Positions 36,765 to 48,280 of a DNA stretch of 64,000 bases are shown one piece after another. The DNA lies in NCBI GenBank assembly GCA_021234155.1, contig JAJEKV010000066.1:2920790-2984789 (forward strand), in the 5' to 3' direction. This stretch comes from Isoetes taiwanensis. Its lineage: Eukaryota > Streptophyta > Lycopodiopsida > Isoetales > Isoetaceae. Each line of letters begins with the position of its first letter. Positions within the stretch are counted from its first letter, which is position 1. The notes beneath the pieces were generated by a model. It saw only the letters and a list, made by a program, of their open reading frames with translations, was not told the DNA's origin and did not search any database. The translations under genes were made by a program, and so were the position numbers.

Positions 36765-37250
36765 AGCTGAAAAAAGGAGGGAGAAAGGGAGTAAATGAAG
36801 GCTAAAAAGCACGAGGAAAAGGGGAAGAGAGAGGGGGAAAATGAAGGGAAAAAGGCATAGGGGAAGCAAAAAGAGAAAAAAGGTGAGGGAAAGGGAAAAG
36901 AAGTATAGGAAAGGGGAGGGAAAAAGGAAGGGAAAAAGGGCAATGGGAAAAGGAAGAAGAGAAAGGGGAGGGAGAGGAGGGAAAACGAAGGGAAAAAAGG
37001 GAAGAGAAAAATGGTAGAGGCGAAAAAAGGCAGGGAAAAATAAAGAGGGAAAGGAAAAACAAAAAGGAGGCGAAAAAGAGAAAAAAAAAAGGGAAGGGAA
37101 AAAAGGGCGAGGAAATGGGAATGGAAAAGAGGAAGAGGGTAAGGCATGGAAAATTTGTTGGCCGAGGAAAGGAAAAAAAGGGAAAAGAGCATGGGAAAGA
37201 TGAAAGGAAAAAAAGAAAAAGGGGGATAGGGAAAGGGCAAAAGGGGAAGA
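36765..37250. repeat. Homopurine tract of about 480 bp
   Basis: The plus strand is almost only A and G (for example 3 pyrimidines in 36961-37020 and 4 in 36901-36960), built from irregular GGGAAAA and GAGGGAAA words. Capable of triplex formation in principle. The long minus-strand Phe/Pro/Ser/Leu frames of 172 and 207 codons are consequences of the composition. Confidence 0.9.
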
Positions 37251-37324
37251 GGGTGGGAATGTTCCGTAAGCTCTTGAAGTATTCATGAAGAAAAATGTAA
37301 AAGTAATTTTTTCAATAAGTATTG

Positions 37325-37386
37325 GCGGTGCTTTTTGCAAGGTATCGCGACTGCGCAACTAGAAGTTGCGAGTTCAAACCACGCCT
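37325..37386 (+). ncRNA. tRNA-like fragment or SINE head
   Basis: GCGAGTTCAAACCACGC folds as a T-arm (four of five stem pairs, loop TTCAAAC) and matches the Pol III B box. About 25-30 nt upstream, TTTGCAAGGTATCGC resembles a D-arm/A box. The acceptor ends pair poorly and the length is about 62 nt, so it is not an intact tRNA. A tRNA-derived SINE head or a tRNA relic fits. Confidence 0.35.
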
Positions 37387-37450
37387 TGTGCAACTATCCT
37401 TTGCATCCGTGTGACTACCATCTTTTTGTACATATGTATAATGCTGGTCG

Positions 37451-37939
37451 TCACACCAATGAGTCGTGAAAAGAATGAAGAAAAAGTCTTGATGAAGAAT
37501 GAAGAAAAGGTTGATGAAACTCTTTGCTTAAGATATATATGATTAGAGATAAGAGAGCCATCCTCGATGACACCAAAGAATGTATAGGAAGGGCAAGTTT
37601 CCTTCTTGCAGCAACAAAAAGGAACTCTGGTACATCCTGTTTCCATCCTTGAACCATTGCAACCCCCGCCTTCACCTTGGCTTCACTGGCTTTTACAATT
37701 TCTATAGCCTTGATCCAGAATAGTAACTCCTTTTCTCTAACTCCATTAGTAGGGCCACGAGCACGGAGTTGTTCTAATTCTGGTATAAGGCGTCAAGAGT
37801 CCTCTAACCCGGCAGCTTTGACTCTCCCCATTCTTTTTACAAATGACTTCACCGTATCGTCTGCGACAATCCTGCACATGCCCCTACCGGTGAGTAGGCT
37901 GAGACCAAACTCGATTACAACCAACTTTGAACTCATCAT
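37451..37939 (-). pseudogene. Unrecognised 163-codon frame interrupted by one TGA
   Basis: From an ATG pair at 37939 the minus strand reads MMSSKLVVIEFGLSLLTGRG, then SFVKRMGRVKAAGLEDS and a TGA (37795-37793), and continues in the same frame with RLIPELEQLRARGPTNGVRE, KAIEIVKASEAKVKAGVAMV and FLFVAARRKLAL to a stop at 37451. Composition is strongly protein-like (charged, helical) and the frame is otherwise unbroken. I do not recognise the family. The TGA could be a C-to-T change of a CGA arginine codon at a CpG. It may be a gene or retroelement fragment; the last ~35 codons look less protein-like. Confidence 0.4.
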
Positions 37940-37999
37940 CCTCCAAGTATTTTGCAATTAAGCAAAGTAAGTTTTTAGTAGGTCTCACGACAATTAGCC

Positions 38000-40900
38000 T
38001 CAACATTGAATAGAAACGTGATTATGATCGGCATGGAGCTCCGGTAAGATTAGAGCAATGTCCGCATTACACCATGTGGAAGGACTCCATCACCATCAAT
38101 ATCTATAAGGCGGCAATCGTGTAAAGCATAAGCATTATCCTGCTTTCGCACCTTACCACTTAACCTTCGACGCTTCTATCTCTTTCCTAACTTCGACCCG
38201 TTAAAGCCTCCAACTAGCAAACATGTAACGATACACTTGGGATGAAGAATTTTATGTCAACGAGGAATGTGATAAGCCCAGAGTTGAAAATAAGAAAGAA
38301 TTAAAATTGATAAGGTCGATTAAATAAGATAAATGACAAAACAAGCTATGCAACAAGAATTCATTGTCTTCCATGGCAAAAATACAAAAGGCAGTTCCAA
38401 AGGTTAGGTAGGATAAATAGGATGAAAAAATAATAAAGGAGAATAAACTAATTCAAGAAAACATCAATGAGGAATGCCATTAGGAAGATATCCATATATA
38501 GTGCATCTCCACGACAATGCGATGATAACATTTATACCTTCTCAATGTTGAAACTACGATCTTATAAAAAATGTAGCTCTCAGGTTTACGGATAAGATGT
38601 CCTTTAATATATTTTAATTACTCACCATGTTTAACAACAAAGACGGGAAGATACTGCTTAAAACTTCAAATATTTGAGCTTATGGACGTACAATTTCTTC
38701 TATTAACTTTTGATTAACTATAGATAAACATACTGGGTTGACGCCAAGTTTTACCTACAATTGTAGGAGTATACAACCAACATTCTATGCAACTACATAT
38801 TTAACATTCTAATGCAACTACCAATTTTTGTTCTAGTTAGGATAGATAAGTAGATAGTAGTTAGAGAAGGTAAAGGAGTATACTTAAACACAAATCGAAA
38901 AGAACCATATGGTAGTCATTTTCAAAGTAAAATATTATTTCATTCAAGAGATCATACATGTGATCTTTTTTATTTTTTGTAATGTGTCTCCCTTGTTTAG
39001 ATTGGATCTTTATGATTGTACAAGTAATTTCCTATGAATGTTGTTGTGCATAATGGTTTATGGTAGTACCCCAATCACCTTATATAAAACAAATTATAAG
39101 CACATGATTTAGGGTAAAAAGACGGTAGACAATATTTTAGGCCTATGAATTAGGGCATCATAACCGATTTTAGATGTAGAGTGCTTACTATGGAGATGAA
39201 TATGAAATGATTGGAAACAACATATCAACATTGAATTGTAGCTGGATAAAAAGATTAAACTAGTGATTAATAATTCTGTTGTCTTCCTATTTCAAATGTT
39301 CAATTAAATGTGCGCGTGCATAGACATATTTGTACGATAATCATCAAAGAAATAATAGTAGAAGCAATGTATGACAAAAGATAGATATATTATCAAATTA
39401 ATACATGCACCATGGAGATGTATCTAATATGATATCTACGCATGACTATTATCCCTCACTTGTTTCTTTTCATACATGCAGTTGGACAGGCATGCGCACA
39501 AAAGCATCTCCATGGTTGCATATTTATTCACTATTGACATGATGCATTATTAATTTCGCCGCGTATATATGGGGCGCATGTAAAAATTGATCTAATCAAG
39601 ATCGGTGGAGCAGAATACAGATAAATTATGTTTTTCCGTATGGCGTGGGTGTGCTTAGGTTTTTACTATAATAGAGGCTTTTATGCTAGAACATTTATTT
39701 TATGCAATTTGGCTAGGTGTTCATCAATCCATGAAATGAGAGTGTTAATTTCTAAAGTTGCTACCGCAATTCGGGACTATTCTAATATTGCTTAAGACAA
39801 AAGATGCTTCTACATTTTAATACATGAAGGAAGGCCAAAAGTTCACCTTTAACCCAGTCCAAGTAGAGCTATAGTTACGGAAGTGCATTAGTATAAAAAA
39901 TGGAGGTCTTGGTTGAAAAGTGAAAATCTAGTAGAGATGCCGATCCAAGTATATTAATGATAACCATAAAACCACCATAAAATAAACTACATGCCTCCCA
40001 AACTTGCATGTACTGCAGTATTTTAAATGACAAATTAACAAGAGGATAATCCATGCCAAGCTGTAGCACTAAGCATGTGTGGATGCTTCGTATGCGCCAA
40101 CTGTAGCACTCAGCATCATTAAGTATGTGACGGAGCCTGTTGTAGATACCATGTGGAGGGCATAACTAAACGAGAATTAAGTTAGAGATGATGTTTCTAT
40201 CATAAGTTAAAGATTTGTGGAGGAACTTCAGAAATAGGCGATAAATGTTGACAATAAGGTGGCCAATGGCCATTGCTTCTTTATGTTTTTTTTCCTCCAT
40301 TGTGTTTGTTGGGAAGTGTGTGGTGACTTGATTGTAGCCATGGGGAGGTACCAACCTGATTTGAGAGACAGATCGTATATGCCATGAGATGGTCTATGAC
40401 AGTAAGGCTGTCGTGTGAACAAAAACAATGACTATAAGATGCCAGAACTTTGTTGGACAAGGACAATGTGAATAGGGAAAGAACGTTCTGGTAGAAGTTT
40501 TGAGTATGTTTTGAGGCCAAGGGGAGAGCTAAAAACAAGTTTGGAGTATGTAACGGGAGAGCATATCAAATGAATAACATATCGAGTCGAAGGGAGCTGA
40601 GCTATAGGGTGCAAAGTGAGTTGTAGGCTAAAATCATGCTGCCATGATGACTGCTGAAGAAGACAATGGCATAAAAGCAGGTGCTGGGGAAAGGGTGCTG
40701 GGGAAGGCAGGACCCAGTATGAACATGACCATGTGAACATGACTACTGCACGAGGCTAGGCGAGAATCCAATGTGGGCATGGGGTGAAATTTGTAAAAGA
40801 AGAGCACTAGAAGATCCAGAAGCTCTAGAGCACATAGAGTGAGGGAGCTGGCTGATTTGATTTTCCAATTGTTTACATGGTGCCTTTCCATGCCCTAAAA

Positions 40901-41150
40901 AAGTAACACTCTTTTGAGGCCTGCGCTTTGCGCCTGACAATTAGAAAGAAATTAATAATTTTTTCGTAACATAAAAAATAAAGCTTCTTCTGCCGCGCCC
41001 AATCAAATCAGTCCACGTCTGAACCGTATATACACACCCGTATACGTACCCGTATACCCGTATTGTGGGCGTTTGAAAATTACTGGCTGCAGTAGGTACT
41101 ATCTGCCCGGACCAGAAAAAACCTCTTCGCAACAGATTCCGTCCTTCAAA
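38000..41150. other. Intergenic AT-rich DNA
   Basis: No supported gene. Several minus-strand frames between 40166 and 41132 overlap each other in different frames and show no domain. An 11 bp inverted pair CCATGGAGATG (39411) / CATCTCCATGG (39506) is the only structure noted. Confidence 0.45.
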
Positions 41151-41159
41151 TCTTTAGAA

Positions 41160-42092
41160 CAGAGTTTTTCTTCTGTCTAAAATCCGTTTCCGAAACTCCT
41201 CAATCGCCCACAAACCTCCTTAAATCTCCCATGGTTTTGCCAGACCTCCTAAAAAAAAGGCTCAATCGACTGTCGGAACACTCAAAATCCTAAAAACTCT
41301 TCCAAAACTTCCCATCAATCCATCCCCTTCAAGCCCATCCCCTGAAATTCATCATTTGGGGCCAATCCACAGCCCAGCCCACACACCCATACAACCTCCC
41401 TGTCTTCTTTTGTCTTCCTTTTTTAATGCAAATGACAGGGGCATTATTGGTCTTTGTGAACCTGCACAGCCAAGCCCATGCCCTTCTCTGCCTTTTATCC
41501 TATCCGCTACTTATTACCTTATTACTCTCTCCAAGGTAAATCGGACCAAAGCAGCTCTGTTTTAGATCCGGCCAAAGACCACAGAGCTTCAATCCGTCTT
41601 CAAGAGCAGAACCCATTGCATTGCCCATTTTCTTTTGTTTTAAACCGGTGGCCCACCAGCAGGTCCTTTATTTGCTGATAAATACCCCAAATCTTTATTT
41701 GCTAACACCCCAGTACTTTGCTTTCCCTCTTTCTCCACGGTTCCGTCTTTGCCTGTAGTTTCTACTTAGTTGCTTTTTATTTTTCACCAAGGGACCCATC
41801 TCTTTTCCTGCCTACAGGGAGAGCTTTGCATTGATTCTATGAAGGTTTTGTGCGAATCCAGCCTTTCAGTCGCCCCAAATCCATCATTCTGATGCGAGTA
41901 AGGGGATTTGCCCCCCTCTCTATCTTACGAGGGCGCAGGAAAAAATCCCAGCAGATGGGTATGGAGTAAAAAGTTCAAAAGGGGCACAAATCGGAGGTTA
42001 TCTACCGGAATAAGATCAGGGCATGTAACATTGCAGTTTCCTGGGATCCGAACAGATTTAAGGCCATAGTCTGAACTTCTGAAGTTGGAGAA
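41160..42092 (+). promoter_or_regulatory. Putative promoter and 5' leader of the TIR1/AFB-like gene
   Basis: The composition shifts here from AT-rich to pyrimidine-rich (CT-rich stretches at 41380-41420 and 41720-41760), typical of plant core promoters and leaders. No convincing TATA box; GATAAATA at 41678 is the best weak candidate. Several upstream ATGs lie in the last 300 bp before the start codon. Short plus-strand frames here (41356-41678) are not supported as genes. The transcription start cannot be placed from sequence alone. Confidence 0.4.
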
Positions 42093-42544
42093 ATGACTAT
42101 ATTCTCAGATGATGTTCTAGACTATCTGCTCCAGTTTGTGAGCGCAAGGAAGGACAGAAACGCAGTATCTCTAGTTTGCAAGGCATGGTTTCGAGTTGAG
42201 GCTTGGAATAGGCAGTCTGTGTACATTGGAAATTGCTATGCGGTATCTCCAGAGATTCTGATACGTCGTTTTCCAAGGGTTAAGTCTCTCACTCTCAAAG
42301 GCAAGTGCAGATTTGCTGATTTTAGCCTTGTGCCGCCCAACTGGGGTGCCTTTGTTTATCCATGGATTGCAGCTATGGCCGTTAGTTATCCATGGCTTGA
42401 AGAACTTCGACTCAAGAGAATGGTCGTCTCCGACGAGGCCCTGGCCCTGCTCGCCCGTTCCTTTCCAAATTTTCGTTCACTGGTTCTCATAAATTGTGAC
42501 GGATTTAGCACTGATGGTCTTGCTGTTATTGCCAGCCAGTGCAG
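42093..42544 (+). CDS. Exon 1: F-box and first LRRs, intact
   Basis: 150 codons plus two bases, fully open. Residues about 3-40 are the F-box ([27 protein letters not shown]), which in this family contacts the SKP1-like subunit. Then come the strongly conserved [57 protein letters not shown] and [18 protein letters not shown]. The start at 42093 gives an N terminus of normal family length with AAATG context. The exon ends in TGCAG followed by GTATGT; the split Arg codon (AG|G) matches the family's intron position. If intron 1 were retained, translation would stop at 42578, giving a 161-residue F-box-only product. Confidence 0.9.
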
Positions 42545-42995
42545 GTATGTTCAAAATAAGGAAACATTACTTCCCTGACTTTTTCACATTGCATTATACT
42601 CTTCAACTTTAATCAAAACTTCTGTGATCTGCTATCTGTTCTGCACCTTGCATTTTGCTTTACATACGAACTTCTATGATTTTGTTTCTGTTACTTTCCC
42701 TGTGTTTTGCTCTAAAACTTCGAACAATGTTCTGTGGTTTTGTAGCTGGCGTTTTTTATATTATTAGGATCTAGGATCATCTTGTACATAATCTTCTCTG
42801 GTTATAGCTATGGCATTTTGGCAACTAGTACTGTCAGTAAACTTTCATGTTCTCCTTGTTTTTGTTATTTGTAAATCTTTTTAAGCACCTGTAAACTTTA
42901 GCATGGGTTTGTTTAGTTAAGAGCTACATATTTGTAACATGTTTTTCTACTGTAAGTAGAAGGAACCCTAACAAGTATACTAGCGTTGTAAATAG

Positions 42996-43484
42996 GAATC
43001 TCAGGGAGCTTGACCTGCAGGAATGTGAGGTTGAGGATAGGGGAGGGCACTGGTTGAGCTGTTTTCCCAGAACCTGTTCATCACTGGTGACCCTGAACTT
43101 TGCATGCCTTAATAGGCGTCGATCCTGATAAACTTGAGAAGCTGGTGGAGAGATGCACATCCCTCAAGAGCCCTTAAGCTGAACAAAGACGTGTCTCTGC
43201 AGCAATTGCAACGTCTGTTGGTGAGAGCTCCTCAACTGACAGACCTTGGCACGGGATCGTACTCAGGAGTCGATGGTCTCAGTATGCAGAATTGCAAAAT
43301 GCACTTTGCAAGCTGCAAAGGTTTAACAAGTTTGTCTGGCTTCGGGATGTGGCACCTGTGGGTTTGTTCCAACACTGTATCCAGTTTGCTTTACACCCTG
43401 ACATCTCTTAACTTGAGCTATGTGTCGATCCGAGCAATGAGTTCTAAAATGATCAGCCATTGTCCCAAGCTAAAACGTCTTTGG
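42996..43484 (+). pseudogene. Exon 2: middle LRRs, frameshifted
   Basis: Follows the 451 bp intron 1 (acceptor AG at 42994-42995). It opens correctly with [20 protein letters not shown], then [12 protein letters not shown], after which the frame slips (about 43113) before [18 protein letters not shown]; further slips lie near 43172, 43342 and 43390. The end keeps SLNLSYVSIRAMSSKMISHC, PKLKRLW and a GTAAGA donor at 43485. At least four short indels are needed to restore the frame, with family identity retained on both sides of each. Confidence 0.85.
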
Positions 43485-43576
43485 GTAAGAAGATCCTTAT
43501 TTCAGCACTTGATCCTTTAGTTTCAGGTGTGTCAAGAAATCATGATGACTAACTAAGTATTTTCATGTTTTGCCAG

Positions 43577-44320
43577 GCCCAGGATTCTGTGGAGGATAAA
43601 GGATTGCATGCAGTTGGATTAGTGTGCAAGGATTTGAGGAGCTTTAGGGTGTTCCCATCCATCCAGTTGGACATGGAATAGTGACAGAGATGGGACTTAA
43701 AATATTTGTAGGCTGATGCCCCCAAGCTGTCATCTGTTCTGTAGCTTTTGTAGACAGTGTACAAATGCTTATTGCCACAGTAAAGTGCTAGAATCTCATT
43801 CAAACTTGACACTGCTTCAGGCTTCAAAATATTACCCACCAAACTGACTATGTTACTGGGCAAATACATGGATGAGGCATTTGGTGCCATTGTTAAACGT
43901 TTCAAAAATATCAGGAGGTTAGCTTTATCAGGATCACTATCTAACAAAAGCATTTGAATATATATAGGTTTTATGTGGCAAGCGACTTGAGACACTGCCG
44001 CAGCATTTGCCGAGAATGACCGCAATGCAGCATGTATTGAGGTTGTCTAACCTTCGCAAACTTTGGAAATTAGAGATAGCCCATTTGGAGATTCTGCACT
44101 TCTTTCTGGTATCAACAGGTATCGGATTAAATAAAGCTTCCTATGGATGTCCGCTTGCAATGTTACGCTGATAGGTGCAGGTACTGTTGAACTACTTTCA
44201 AGGCTCCAATGTTGAGGTGATAAAGAAAAGGTAGGGAAAACAATGACTACACAGTTGAGAAGCTTATATGTGTATCTAATACTTGCTGGACCTCGAAATA
44301 TGCACCTCATTATCTTATAA
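43577..44320 (+). pseudogene. Exon 3: C-terminal LRRs, heavily disrupted
   Basis: Intron 2 (43485-43576) ends in TTTTGCCAG. The exon starts cleanly with AQDSVEDKGLHAVGLVCKDL and RVFPS, then accumulates stops and shifts from about 43670. Recognisable islands: CPKLSSVL (about 43720), DEAFGAIVKRFKNIRRLALS (43872-43930), LEIRDSPFGDSALLSG (44068-44110), LWMSACNVTL (44141-44170) and DYTVEKL...LAGPR (about 44245-44300). Large-scale order and spacing match the family, so it was an ordinary gene or still is one under assembly errors. Minus-strand frames at 43549-44349 are shadows. Confidence 0.85.
44129..44147 (+). promoter_or_regulatory. Position of the miR393 target site, eroded
   Basis: In TIR1/AFB genes of many seed plants the miR393 site overlaps the codons for the TMRSLWM motif. 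Here LWM is kept (44141-44149) but the preceding bases read AAATAAAGCTTCCTATGGA, with mismatches over most of the 5' half relative to the usual site. An efficient miR393 target is unlikely in this copy. Confidence 0.4.
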
Positions 44321-44329
44321 CCTGTAACA

Positions 44330-45590
44330 GGAAATATCTTTTTCAACACTTTATGTTTAACATGCCTTTAGCTCAGCGCTTGCTTCAGCCTCATTACAGG
44401 GAGCCAAATTTTTTGGGTATGAAATCAATCTGATGATGCTGCTGCTGCTGAAATACATTTGTCAGTATTAATTTAAAGGGCTGTGCATTTTGATGCATAT
44501 ATTGTTGGTCTGTTGTTTGGCCAACATGCAGCATTTATCTACAAATGAGCTCCTTTATTTATGGGAGCTGTAGCAACTAAATTCTGTTGCCGAAATTCTC
44601 TTTGTCAAATCCATGCACAAACTGCTGTGCTGAGATCCTTTCTGGTTCCTTGCTTTTTAACACTTCCATTCATTCTCATGCTTTAGAGAAGTGGAGTTTG
44701 AGGCATTTTTATTTCTATGTTTTGCTGAAAGTGTAGAATGTTTCCTTTATAATCGAAATTTTTCTAATATAATTTTTAAGAATTTGTTTTCCCTTCCATC
44801 TACTTGATTATGAATATGGAGCTGTTATTTTGTTCTTCTATAACAGACATCTGTAATATAAACTTGAAAAGCACAGGACGTTGAGTTTAGGAATATTTCT
44901 ACATATCGGACAGCACATAAGCCCTACATTTTGTTTATGCAATCAGCACTATTCCTTAACTCTCTGTGTTTGATCTTGTTTTTATTAATCAGAATTGCTT
45001 TTCAACTCTTAGCTCATTGTATCTTTGTTTAATGGGTATGAATCTATTTTTCAAATCGAGGTTTCACAAGTGGGCATTTCTCATGCTGCAAGTGCATACA
45101 AGGATCATATCTGTATTATCAATTGGTCCGTGGATAGACATGAATCTAACCTATGATTGGCGTGTCTATGATTTTGGGTTTGCTGATTTGATAGGTTGAC
45201 CTTTGGAACGTATGCCAATCCAGTGCAAGGTCAGCTAAAGTCCTCAACCACTAATTGAAAATGAAAAATGCAATTATTTCCAAAAGTGATATTACATGAA
45301 AACAAAGAACCATGTTGTAATGCATACTAGGTCAAACTTAGATCCCAAAGAATGTCCTTGATGAACACTAAACATTTGGGGTGCCTACAACATTTTGGGC
45401 TTAAATAGCGTATATAGAATATTCCTATATGTAAACGTATATTTGGCCTTGATTAAGGTGTGTAGAATATTCCTAAATTTCTTGCCTTTGCTCCACCCCA
45501 GAACTGGGGCCCCATTTGATGAAATGGTTTGGCTTTTGCCTTGCATAGTCTCATGTGTAAGATAGTAGTATCATATTGGTTTAGATGTCC
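44330..45590. other. 3' flank of the F-box gene, no gene
   Basis: AT-rich DNA, probably including the former 3' UTR. A plus-strand frame at 44966-45199 has no recognised domain. I see nothing else. Confidence 0.4.
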
Positions 45591-45596
45591 CGGGAT

Positions 45597-45820
45597 GGCA
45601 CCTGTTCATTTGTTAGCCGGAGGCATCTTTAGTTGAGGGCAAATTGTTAGGACGCATGTAGCTAAGCAATTTCAAGTACTTCCCATGGCACTTTGTTCAT
45701 TTGTTAGCCGAGGCATCTTAGTTGAGGGCAGCCGTTAGACGATGTAGCTACAATTTCAAGTACTCTGCTCAAACTAAGGGACGACTTTAGACATATGAAG
45801 CAAGCAATTTCAAGTACTCC
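45597..45820. repeat. 90 bp tandem duplication with a third partial unit
   Basis: GGCACCTGTTCATTTGTTAG (45597) recurs as GGCACTTTGTTCATTTGTTAG (45687). Both continue with GGCATCTT(T)AGTTGAGGGCA and CAATTTCAAGTACT; the last word occurs a third time near 45810. Confidence 0.8.
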
Positions 45821-48280
45821 CCCTTCAAACCAAGGGGATGAGCATGTTTTTGGTAACATTGCATGCCTTATGAACATGTGCATATGTGCTTGCAAGCAGT
45901 GCAAATGAACCCCATGTTTGGTATCTTTACCCTGAATTTGTTTTGCTTCCTCCTTCCCCTTGCATTTCTAAACCCTTATTTCCTAATGTCCAATACAAAA
46001 TCTTATAAATAATTATTGCTCAAATCCCTTTTATAATCTTTAGAGGCTTTAGAAAACTAAGGAATGCCGATCTACTAGCTCATAAATCCTTCCACTAGTG
46101 AATTAATGAGCCAACGTTTCTAGACCAAATGATACTACCTTGATGTTGGTGGTGAACACATGCACAAGTAAGCATCTCCCAAGTATTAGAAATAAATGGG
46201 CTAGAGGATATCCTTGTCTAGTCTTCTGGTTAGAGGAAAAATTGTCCATGCCTCCCATTGATAATAGAGGATGGGGTTTTTGTATGAGATGGAATTTAAA
46301 ATATAAAAACTAGGTAAATCATGGAGGTAATTGGCTTGCACTTTGACTTAAGCAAATGGGAAGAATTTTGGCCAAGCAGAGGATTTGAGATGAAGAGCTA
46401 AGCAAAATTACAGCAATAAGAATATGTATTGCGCTTAATAAATTGAATTGATTTAACTAAGAAAATTATGAAATAGAAGGTTAATAATTCCAAAGCTTAT
46501 GAGTTAATTGTACTTTGACACCAAGATGTGGTCCCATTTCATGATTCATTGGTAGGGGATACATGCAAAACGATCATGAGACCTTGTGGATTTTATGTCG
46601 GCGCGTTGATTGAACTCACGCTAGATGCAATTCAATAAATTTGACAACGATGGAAAATGACTTTTTTCTCAACATATTTAATTCCGGCTTTGTAATTTTC
46701 CTTTTTTTGTTCCGCAATAATTTTTCTCAATTGGAAGCACTTAGACTTTATCGCCATGTTTTGGACACCTTTTGCTATACGCGTTGTACTATGTTTCCTC
46801 CGGCAAGTGATAATCCTAATTTTACTTAGTTTGCCACATTCTAGTCAAGAAAAGTCTTCACTGGCCGGTGAATAGTCCTGGCCTAGTAACTGGCCCATTC
46901 TTAGCACAACATCGTAATTTTATAGATTAGAACCCGAGTGTTGGCTGGGTAATCTTGCTTTGTTCTTCACTACAACATCGTAATTTTATGGATAAAACAA
47001 ATCTTGACATATATAAAAGGTATGCTTACTCTAATTACGAATTTTGAAATTCTCATGGAATTGGCTCTTGTTGGTCCAATTTGTAGAAAGTTCACATCTT
47101 TATTGTTTTATTGTGAAATGTTTCCTATTTGATGTTTCTCTGGACGCTGGGTTAAACTTCCTTCCCTAATAGTGGTAAGACGGATAGATTCAAAATATTG
47201 GATATCTTGAAACATTTTTCCCGGAAACTGTGGATTGCTAAGCTAGATGCATCTAGGCCTTGTTATCCGTGTATTTTTAATCTTTTTGCTCATGTCAATA
47301 GAAACCTCCGCCATCAATAGAAATAGACGAGGTCAACTAAAACCTCTCTGCGTTTTGCATGCCGCAGATTAAAAATGTCTTGAATCGATACCCGGAAGAG
47401 GGAATTGCAAGGTTGTTAACATGACCTTATGGAAACATCACGTAGATGCTTTCGGCTCTAAACCTTTAGGGATATATAGATTTACCTTTGCTTTTAAGCG
47501 GTCAGCATGTTTCTTTGGCATCATTAAGCCCATAGAAATCTACTCGGTATACAATCCCTTCTAGACATGTGGGCTCATTGATATAACTTCAAGTCTACCT
47601 TTCACCCTCAAATTATCTAAGTGCATTTATTCCACAAAGACGCTAGGCTCCTTTGGTTGACAACTAAGTAGGGAAGAGATGTTAAAAGGGTGGTTAAGAA
47701 TATCTCAAATTCCGGTAGCTACATTTAGAATTGTAGATTGTTGCTAGCTAAAAACTACTTGCTTTTTCCGCGTGGTTAATGCAAAGCTGGTTCATTAATG
47801 TAACTAATACCACAACGCAGCACACTTTGCTTTGGCAAATTCACGTAGTTAGTGTATTCGTTAGAAATATATATGAGTGTAATGAAATTTTCAATCCTTT
47901 GTATTTTAGTTTGAAGAAAGGTCTTTGCTTCTGATTGAAGCGAGTTTGAAGAAGAAAACGTGAATACATTGGTACCAAGTAGGTTAATACCCCACATTAT
48001 TCCTTTGATTGAAAGTCGGGGCCTCAATATTCCATATGTCAATTAGATTTCCTAAAGTAAAAGACCATGGAGGATAGTGATAAGATCGCACAAGGTGATC
48101 TAAATTGAGAGATGCAGATATAGAAAGGCGTCCTTCTGGAAATTTGGACTAAGGGAAGGCGAGGGGGAGAATAGGAAAGAGCTAGAGGGGCAGCCACAGG
48201 CCAGCGGAAGAGAAGTGGGAGGCTGGGTTTGGCGTGAGAATATTCTTTGCAATTTTAAGTTAATTTGAAGGTGTTACATA
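45821..48280. other. Intergenic AT-rich DNA
   Basis: No supported gene. ACAACATCGTAATTTTAT is duplicated at about 46908 and 46972 (64 bp apart). Short frames such as 46641-46829 and minus 47776-48042 show no domain. Confidence 0.4.

Larger units (their letters stand above)
42093..44320 (+). pseudogene. TIR1/AFB-family auxin receptor F-box gene, disrupted
   Basis: A plant gene of the TIR1/AFB family, whose products are F-box/LRR subunits of nuclear SCF ubiquitin ligases that bind auxin and Aux/IAA repressors. Three exons with consensus splice sites: 42093-42544, 42996-43484, 43577 to about 44320, the layout typical of the family. Exon 1 is open. Exon 2 needs several frame corrections and exon 3 has many stops, yet family signatures remain in order: [86 protein letters not shown], and a C-terminal YVYL.LAGPR.YAP. 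The last resembles AFB2/3-type ends. As sequenced it cannot make a full receptor; sequence error is the alternative to true decay. Confidence 0.85.

Noticed and set aside
36722-37358. Minus-strand frames of 172 and 207 codons, the latter the longest in the window
   Set aside because: They lie on the homopurine tract; the absence of stops follows from composition (Phe, Pro, Ser, Leu only), and three overlapping frames are open at once.
37325-37386. Functional tRNA gene
   Set aside because: Too short, acceptor ends do not pair and no clear anticodon arm; kept only as a tRNA-like relic.
40166-41132. Cluster of overlapping minus-strand frames
   Set aside because: They overlap in different frames and show no motifs.
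43549-44349. Minus-strand frames of 158 and 100 codons
   Set aside because: They lie opposite exon 3 of the F-box gene, whose plus-strand family motifs are clear.
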